Below are positions 44,701 to 54,400 of a stretch of DNA of 64,000 bases, in pieces. The notes below the pieces were generated by a model. It had not been told where the DNA came from. It saw only the letters and a list, made by a program, of their open reading frames with translations, and did not search any database. The translations under genes were made by a program, and so were the position numbers. Where the stretch lies: assembly GCA_009760855.2 (NCBI GenBank), contig WPIO01000010.1:5685501-5749500 (forward strand). Direction: 5' to 3'. This DNA is from Cristatella mucedo. Taxonomy: Eukaryota > Bryozoa > Phylactolaemata > Cristatellidae. Each line of letters starts with the position of its first letter. The first letter of the stretch is position 1.

Positions 44701-47700
44701 ATAGGGTTCAGAGGATTTGGTGTCTTCTTTGATTGCGATATGAGCTTCAGGACGAGATCAATAGTGACCAGCTTAAATGAAGACATTGAGGTGCAGCCAG
44801 GAATTGGGGAACAACATTCTAGGGGGAAGGTTGTCATCGCAGGGATGGACTCCCTGATCTTGCCTATCTTCTGCACACAGAATCGAGAGAAGCGATCGGC
44901 TATATCATCACAAGGGTCATCAGGTAAGGAGCTAATCTGAGAGCGGTTGAGAAGATGGTTGATCGTCGACATCAGCATTTTTGGATTGCGCATCTGTGTT
45001 TCAACAATGGTTTTAAATATCGTCATTATAGCCAACCATAGTGTGCATCCTTTCTTTGAGCTCTTGCCCTTCTAGTTCTTCAGATTGCTTCGACATAATT
45101 CTGACGGTGCTGTTACTGAATCAGGTCAAAGGCGTCTTCGACTTCGAAATGCTATATTTTGTAGAGCACCTATCCGCAGAATAAATTATTAATTGAGATT
45201 CTACTTGCGGAAATTTGGTAAACCGGATTATGGCCATTGGGCTCAAGTGCTGTCGTGTGGTGAGCTCATTAAGTGAAAGTTAACTAAAGGGTCTCAGTTT
45301 CTCAACGTATACTTTGCGTTCTTATAGGATCTGGAAATAAAACAAGGATTTCAATTCTTCACGCTATTTGAAATGGTCGTGCAAAGCTGTATCCGGACGA
45401 CACAGAAAAAGGACGCAATTTATAACTGCAAGGGCATTTTATCTGCAAGTTATAACTATGAGCCTATTTATTGAAATTATTCGCAACAATGAGATACAAT
45501 TCAAGCATCAAGCTAAATAGTCTTCAAAAGATTGCATGTCGTCAATTAGTATACGAGAGCGGCACACAGGTTAATTTAAAGCCTAGGTGGTATAACGTTT
45601 GTAAGAGGTCGCAATAATGCCTTTTCAAGACTGCAACTTTTTGAAATTACACTCACCTGCCACGAAAAATGTTACCATGTTATCCAACATTATCTCCATG
45701 GTAAATTGGGAATTTTCAACTAAAATATAAGTTCAAATAAATCCTGTAATTCACAATACCGTGACCTGCAATAGCAATAGTGTAAGGTCGAAATGATATA
45801 ACAAAGCTAGGGACAGCAAATATTAAATGAAAATTCAATTCAAATGCACGATTTCAATCATCTAAATTTCTGCATCTCAGAGGCTGCTGATACTGTACTC
45901 CTGGTCAGCCGTAGATTAAGAGTGAGAGAATCAACGAAAATTGTAGCTGCGTCGAGTTATTACCATTTTGCTACGCTCGGGTATGAAAATTGTTCATTTA
46001 GCCAAGAAGTTTGTTACTGACTAGCGGCAACTCAATAATCGTGCAAGTTAAGTGACAGGAATTAGATAAATTATGTGCAGTCTGAGTATCCGATGCTTGG
46101 TCTTCTTCCAGTAAGAGTGCCAGACAGGACAACCGAGCAAGAGCTCCCAGCGCTCATGCGAGGTACCTACCGTGAGCCTTAACCATAGTTGATAGAATGT
46201 CGTCTGGTATGTCCTGGTCGTTCCTTAAGTTCTCCAAGCGTTCCCGTATGACTTCAGTTGCCATTGCTTTTATCGCTCTGACATGGTGCCTATATTCTCT
46301 TCTTTCCCTGAGTAACAGTGGGGACCACTGAATGAACACGGACAGCCGATGTAAGAAAAGTAATAAACGAATGACGCAGCGCTATGGAACTGTTTTAACC
46401 GAACCATGCACTTATCTAACACGCTCCCGGATATACAAAACTAGGATTAAAAATTGCGAGTGTTTTACAGAGAAGAATACAGCTGGCTGCTCTTGATTGA
46501 GGGTAACAAAAATATCTATCTCGCTTAATTGGCAAGTTCATGAAAACGAAGCCTCAAATGCAGGCTTTCCTCGAGCATTGCTAAGTTTGAATCATTTTTC
46601 GAGTGTCAAATTTGTAAATCAGCAGTTTACGTTGTGTTCCAGATTGAACCCCCGTAGTATGGCCTGAATGCGTCCTCGAATGGCTTCGGTCGCCATTGTT
46701 ATCTTAGCTCTGACTCAGTTCTTTTAGTCCGCTCTTTCCGTGTGTATCAGCGTGGACGACTGGATAGAAACGCATAACTGATGTGAGCCAAGTAGCCAAA
46801 GATGCACCAGCAAATATGAGAGCCAGAGTGCTTGTAAATCGCGTCGACGATGGTGCGCACGTTTAGCACACTCAATCGTTACATTAAGCTAAGATTAAAT
46901 AGGCTGCTTGCATACCCGAGCGAAGGAACGCTCGAGGCTCTAAGCCCAGGCTCTACATGTAGCTGAGCGCACGGTCGCACAGAGACAACAGTTGGAGGAT
47001 GAGAAGCCTCTATGACAGGACGTGGAGAGTATAGGCACTCCTCGGTTCGGGTATTTCTGCGGCGCCTCAAGGCTCTTTTCGAATCAATTACTTAAGGTAG
47101 AATAAGAAAAGTGTGAGAAGTTATGCCCCAACCCCTATAGGATGTAGCTCCTCCAACAGCACATTCACAAAGCCGCAGTTACAGTATTCCTAGCTATGCA
47201 GACGCACGACAAACTTTGGTTAGAGTTGAATATGAACGGCACAAACGCGATGCAACAACAAAACACCGCGACGAGCTTCAACGCGCTTGTTTCCACACCC
47301 AACTCACCCTGTCTGTGCCGTTCGTGACTCACCCTCATAAACTATCACGGCCTTAACTTCCAATGACCATAAACCGAAAGCAGCACCTTAAACTCCACTG
47401 GTCCATAAACTGGCATCAGCGGTAATAATAGGGACATAAGCAACATTTACCCATAAACTACAAATATGCAATACGTTGCAATAAATTGACCACACCGGTG
47501 AAGCATGAATATGAGGTAATACGATGTACGCTTTTTATTCCACTCGACGATATTAGTTCATAACTGCCGCATGGTCATTATCCCTATTACTTAAAGCTTG
47601 TCTGCCGTGAGCGTCGCACTTGCCACATCACACCACTTCTTGCAGACATGCACTTGCTCCCAGTCAAATAACGCATTAACTTCAAGATTTTGTCGCTCAC

Positions 47701-48370
47701 TTTTAGGTCCCTTCATTCTTTGGCTCCAGCCTACCTATCAGATCTACTGCCCCACCAGGCTAAGCGTAGTACCACCCGATTTTCGGAATTTAACTGTTTA
47801 CCCATACCTTGTACAAATCTCAAATCCTTCGGAGACCATGCCTTTAGTTCGTATGTTCCCAAAGCATGGAGATCACTCCCGACTTGCGTCACAAAATCCC
47901 CTGATTTGACCGCATTTAAAAAGAAACTAAAACGCACCTACTTAGCACATCATTTAGCGGGTCCCAGTGATTCGTTCTTTATGTGCTTATGCGTGCTGAC
48001 ACTGTGCATGCTGCCATAACCACACTTGTATGCTGACCCTGTGCATTTCACCCCTAGCCATGTTATTCTTGTTGCTTATCAAGCATGATACCACTCACCA
48101 TTCGATCGTATTTCCTTTGCAGCAAATGTAAACCGCCTAGAAAGAGATTGAATTATCTGACGGGGCTTTATAAAGTGTGTTATTATTATTATTAAAGAGA
48201 GGAAGTTAATCTATCAAGTCGTCTGTCACATCCGTCACGCACTTACGTCACTCGGAAAAATGGCACACTCACGTCGCGTGGCTTGTGTATACTATTTATT
48301 TTTACTTTGACTCAGCGAAGTGATTCCATAGGCTCACTCGCTGTATATTTCTAGTGCAGATTGTATATAC

Positions 48371-48415
<45 letters not shown>

Positions 48416-51400
48416 AACAAACACCCACACACACACATATATATATATATATGTGTATATATATATATATATGTATATATATAAATATGTTTATATATAA
48501 GTGAGTTCACGGGCTCACTCGACGTATCCGTAGCGGTTAAAGCGATCAAATCCGTTCTTCCCTCCGTCATATTTTTATGTGTGTTATATGTATGCAAGCG
48601 AGTCCGCAGGCTCACGTATTCATATTATCCCTATTAATTAATTCCAGAAAGTCCATCCTTTCCTCCATCGCGAGGAAAGATGACGCACTTGCGTCACGTG
48701 ATCTTCACGTTTCGCTCAGCGAAGCAAGTCCACAGGCTCACTCAACGACAACAGATAGTGTACCAAGACGTAATAGACAAGTGAATTTACTTACAATATT
48801 GTTTTTGTAATATGAAGATGCCTTGATCTAGTACTGCCATGTATAACTAACATCATAAATATGTCATTAGCCTCAGGTCATGTCCCAGCACCTTTAAAAA
48901 AGGGTGTAGTAAGGTCACTACTCAAGAAAACAGCACTAGACCAAGAGAACTTGAGCAACTACCGTCCAGTCTCCCTTCTACCATTCCTATCAAAAACGCT
49001 GGAACGAATCGCAGCAGACCAGCTGAACTCATATATTGAAACTTCAAACATTCCCAGTAAGTTCCGGTCTGGTTTTAGAGTTAAGCACTACACAGAGTCA
49101 GCATAGCTTCGGGTGTATAATGACCTAATTAGAAAAGCAGACTTAGGTAGAGTATCTCTTCTTGTTTTGCTCAATCTTTCGGAAGTTTTGAAACTATTGA
49201 CCACCAGGTCCTTCTTGAGCGCATCTCATCTCACCTGGGCTTCACTGGCACTACACTGCAATGGTTCAGGTTCTATCTCAGTGGGAGACTCCAGAGTATT
49301 GATGTAAATGGACAAAACTCATCAGAGGAGCCTCTTAAGTAGGGGATTTGAACTTGGCCTGGTTCTTTTCACGGTTTATACTCTCCCTCTTGCCGATGTG
49401 ATTGCCGGGCACAATATAGGCTTTCACTTCTACGAATGTCCCCATACAAAAATGTCCCAGACAAAATGTCCCCACACGTGATATAAGATTAGTAATATTA
49501 TTGTTATTTTGAACAGATTTTATTAAAAGCAAGAGGGAAATAAATATAAAAAAGTAGGAAGTTATATCCAGTCAGTTTCGGTCCTCCCAACGCCAAATTT
49601 CTTTTCCATCTGCACCATTTCTATGCTTCGTGAATAAGAATCCTCCGACTACAAGCTTCCTTGTTCCCTTCTGTGACGTTATGCATTTCAGCATCTTCCT
49701 TAAAAATTTTTTTGTCTTTTATTAAACATTCGAATTTCATCTACAGTTATATAAATACTAATCACCTCGAAATCTTGTAAATTATTTATTACACTGCACA
49801 TCTATCACCTACTATAACAAACAGTTTTTAGTATAATAACCTTCACTGTAACTTCCACATATTTATACGTTTACAGTGAATCAGAAGCCATTCATTAGTA
49901 AATATAACTGTAAACTTTGATATCTTATCATTTAAGTTTGCTTAATAAGACTACGGCACATGGCTTCATTTAAAGAGGCCTTTGATTAACTAAAGATAAT
50001 AATAATAATAATAATATTGCACTTGATAAAGCGCCCTCAGAGAACTTAATCTCTTTCTAGGCGCTTTACATTTGCTGCAAAGTGATACGCAATAGAATAG
50101 TAAGTAAAATCATGCTTGAAAAACAAACAAAATGAATAACATGGTTAGGGGTTACATGCACAGGGTCAGCATGCAAATGTGGTTAGTGGCAGCATGCACA
50201 GTGTCAGCACGCATAAGCACATCAAGGACGAATCACAGGGACCCACTACATGCTGTCCTAAATAGGTGTGTTTTTAAGTTCCTTTTAAATGTGGCCAGGG
50301 CAGGGGATGTTCTGACGCAGGTTGGGAGGGAGTTCCAGGCTTTGGGAGCATACGAACTAAATGCACGGTCTCCAAAGGATTTAAGGTTTGTATGAGGTAT
50401 TTCTAGACTGTTGGATTCCGAAAAGCGGGTGGTACTATGCTTGGCCTGATGGGGGAGTATATCTGACAGATAGACTGGACCAATAGAATGAAGTGACCTA
50501 AAAGTGAGCGACAAAACCTTGAAGTCAATCCGTTGCTTGACTGGTAGCCAGTGCAGGTCGGCGAGAAGTGGAGTAATGTGGCAACTGCGACGCTCACGAC
50601 AGACAAGCCTAGCTGCAGAGTTTTGCACCAGCTGCAATCGCCTGATCGCACATGCTGGTAGGCCAGTAAGCAGTGAGTTGCAGACGTCGAGACGAGATGT
50701 CACGAATGCATGGACCAACTTGGATGTGGTATTTTTATCTAAACAAGCCCGAATTTTAGCAATGTTATGAAGCTGAAAATAGGCTGATTTGACTGTGGAG
50801 CTGATGTGGTCGTCTAACGAGAGGTCGCTTTGGAATATGACACCTAGATTTCGAGCTGATGCAACTGGAGATATGCTGGCAGAGCCAATTTTGAAAGTCA
50901 GCCTTTCCAATTTCTGAATAACACTAGGTTTGCCCATAACTAGTAAGTTAGTTTTATCATCGTTTAGTTTTAGAAAATTTGCTGCCATCCATGATCGGAT
51001 GTCATCAATGCATGCAGCAAGTGAGTTGAGAGAATTTGTGGTGCTCGAAGGCTGGGAGGGATCAAAGCAAAGGTACAACTGAGTGTCATGCGCATAGAAG
51101 TGAAAGCCTAGATTGTGCTTGGCAATCACATCAGCGAGAGGGAGAGTATAAACGGTGAAAAGGACCGGACCTAGCACAGAGCCCTGAGGTACTCCATATT
51201 TTAGAGGTTCTTCAGATGATCTTTGTCCATTCACGTCAACACTCTGGAGTCTCCCACTGAGATAGGACCTGAACCACTGCAGAGCAGTGCCAGTGATGCC
51301 CAGGCGAGATGAGAGGCGCTCTAGAAGTACTTTGTGATCGATGGTATCAAAAGCTGCCGAAAGATCGAGCAAAACAAGAAGAGACACTCTACCCATGTCT

Positions 51401-54400
51401 GCATTCCTAAGTAGGTCGTTGTATGTAAAGATGACTTCATTTAAAGAGGCCTTTGATTAACTGCACATGTCTATGTCGAGACTGATGATCACAAGTAATC
51501 TCTATTCAGTCTTCATTAAATATCAAAACTTTACATGCTACATTTTATTGGTGAAATATAGAAGCCTATTAATTATTATATATTTAAAATAACATGAATA
51601 TGACTAATTTATTGTAACATGTGGGGACATTTTGTCCGGGACGTTTTTGTATGGGGACATTTGGTCCTGGGACATTTTGTCAGGGACATTATGTCCGGGA
51701 GATTTCGTCCGGGGACATTTGGCCCTAGTACCCACTCAGGTGTACCTTTGCTTTGATCCCTCCCAGCCCTCAAGCACGTCGAATTCTCTCAACTCCCTTG
51801 GTGCATATATTGAGGAAATCCGCACATGGATGGCAGCAAACCCTCCCAAATTGAATGATGATAAACCCAACTTACTAGTTATGGGCAAACCAAACGTGAT
51901 TTAGAAATTTGAAAGGTCAACGCTTACAATTGGCTCTGCCAGAATATCTCCTGTTGAATGTGCACAAACTCTAGATATCATGGTCCAAAGTGACCTTTCA
52001 TTAGACGACCACATCAGCTCCACAATCAAGTCTTCCTACTTACAGCTTCATAAAATTGCTAGAATTCGGGCTTGTTTAGACAGGGATACCAGATCTAAAT
52101 TGGTCGTTGCATTTGTGATATCCCATCTTGACTTCTGTAACTCACTGCTTGCTGAAGACATTTTAATAGTCACAGATTAGCACCAAATCTGCTATTAAAA
52201 GCATTTCTGTCTCGCTGCATGCAGGAAGATGAACCGAACAAGTGAATAGAAATTTAAAGCCGAAGAGTAGAATCCCTGCGTTCAAAGGCGAACGGAAATT
52301 AGAATCGTTGGCTTTGTTGGTGGACAGCGGACCCGTCAATCGGAGACAGTGGATAGTCTACCGCTATAAACTAGATAATTTTTCGCTTTTTGTCTCTGAG
52401 CCCACGGCCTCCGGCCTCCGGTTGTTCTGTATTTGAAATGTCTCGGATATGAGCTCTGAAAAGCCGCAAAGCCGCATGTGCATCAGGAAACGGCTGCAAG
52501 CTTACTTCCAAATGACGACTAATATTCAGTATTCGCTGTTTCCGAATTTTAATGTCTAGGAGCCGAGTATGTGGTAATCTATGGTCAATGCTGCATAAAA
52601 GCAGAAGCCATTTATTGGGCTGTCCATGGCGCTTTCGGAGTCGGCATAGACGTTTGAGATGACTTTAGTTCTGTCAAGGCAATTGTGGAACGCCTGTAGT
52701 CGCCTTCTGTTGCTATCCGATAGACTCCCGCACGTAATGGATATGCACTTGTTATGTTAATGTAAAGATGCTTATTTTGCCGAGCTGGTTTGGCCCAGCG
52801 GTTAAAGTGCTCGCCTCAACCAAGGTCTGGCTAAGGTCATGGGCTGGAGCCCCGAGGCGTACGGGAAGCGCCTGGATAGAGATTAAGTTCTCTTGGGGTG
52901 CTAAACGAATGAATTATATTATTATTACTATTTAGATATTGGTGGCACAACTTGCGAGCATTAGTGCTGTGTAAGTCAAGCAGTAGTGCAAGTCGCTATC
53001 CGTGATACAAGATTCAGGAGTCACCCTTACTCGCCGCTTGTCGGCTGAGACAAGCACACCGACGAGCGCCGTGCTTGCGGCCTAGCTCAGTTCAGACGTG
53101 GCAGCCGCTATAGCCAGTTTGTAATAATTAGTCGTTCCAGCATGAAGCTAATCGGACAGGCACTGGCTGCGACCACCTCGCGTACTTTTACCCTACAGAA
53201 TGAGATGTAATTTAATTGCTTCATTTAAAACTAGACTTCAAGTCAGAACACACACCGAGCTTCCCTGCTCGTGCAGGGGGGAGCACAATCGTGGAACGAC
53301 TGAGGTATAGCGAGCGATGGCGTGCTTTAGGAGTTTTGGATATGCCTCATCGTAAAAGCTCTGTTTTGTTGCCACCTTTGGTAGAACAAGTTTGTCCGTT
53401 CGCTTAGTTTTTTGAGTGTCTACTTACCTCCGGAAAAGCTGATAAGAAAATTAACGAAATTCCCGCTAGCAAGCCCTTTGCAGCAAAATAAAGGCTGCTG
53501 TCTTCTCGTAAGTTCCCAGGTGGCTTTCCAAAGGCGAGCTGAAAATATTTAGGTATTAATTATTTGACCGTCGAATATGCTCCTTGCAAAAGGGGCTTCA
53601 CAGTGTTCAAAGTTAACAGCAGTTAAAAGAATTCCTGTTTCGGATACTTGCCTGCGATATGACGTCATTGGCTGCTTTGTGAAAATAGATGCACAGGTCG
53701 ACCGAACAACCGCTTCCGGCACATTCTCCTAAGACATCAGTAAGCTCCAGTGCGGTTGCGTTGAAGACAGAAACAAGACCAATTAGATACCTGATGAAAA
53801 TACACAATGTTCCATTTATGGATTGAGCCGACAGCAGTGATTGGGTTATGAAAAAAAAACTTTGCAAAAGCTTACTCGCACCCGCTGCTAGCTCTGCACT
53901 GCAGGCGATTACGATGAATTACTTTGCAGCTGTCAAAAAATAAAAAAAATTATAGTTATCTTCATGCTTGAAGTACAGCCTGATATAAGCGCGCGGGACC
54001 AAAGCGCTTCGAAGAAAGCTCGCCTTCAAAATGTCAACGACAGAGGCACGCAGGTCACAAGTTGGTCGAAAAATGGACGCAAAACTAGTTTAAGTTTATA
54101 GAACGCTGGTTTAAGTAGATATCATATTTGGAGTAATTGGTTTGAGAAAATAAATATAGAGTGTAGCTCACGTCATATTATAATTTATGCCAGCTTTTGA
54201 AGTCATTTACTTGTGTATAGAGAGTTAGTACAGCCACAAAAATTAAGCTATTTTTTATGTTCTGGTTGCGTGAGATTCCTCGAAGGTAATCTCCCACTAG
54301 GACTGTTCCGTGTGTTAGTATCAATGCCTCCAAGCGCTAATTAAAGCAAACTTATTTCGACTTGGATGCTTTGTTACTTTCACACCAGCCATGCCATTCA

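Larger units (their letters stand above)
45116..47590. other. P450 intron sequence around two exons
   Basis: Besides the exons at 45657-45719 and 46171-46327 and the decayed duplicate, 46760-47590 shows only short frames (such as 46879-47070) without recognisable content. Confidence 0.4.
48840..52165 (+). mobile_element. LINE A copy split by a TIR element
   Basis: The left part (48840-49434) encodes [40 protein letters not shown] and the DHQVLLE region. The right part (51735-52165) resumes at [13 protein letters not shown] and ends in [12 protein letters not shown]-like sequence. The gap is filled by the GTCCCC-repeat element. The LINE is broken by stops. Confidence 0.8.

Noticed and set aside
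50233-51396. 387-codon frame as a host gene
   Set aside because: It is a LINE A reverse transcriptase with many sister copies in this window.
51605-51731. CRISPR-like array of ggggacattttgtcc units
   Set aside because: Units are contiguous or separated by a few bases, have no unique spacers, and form the inverted ends of a transposable element in an animal genome.
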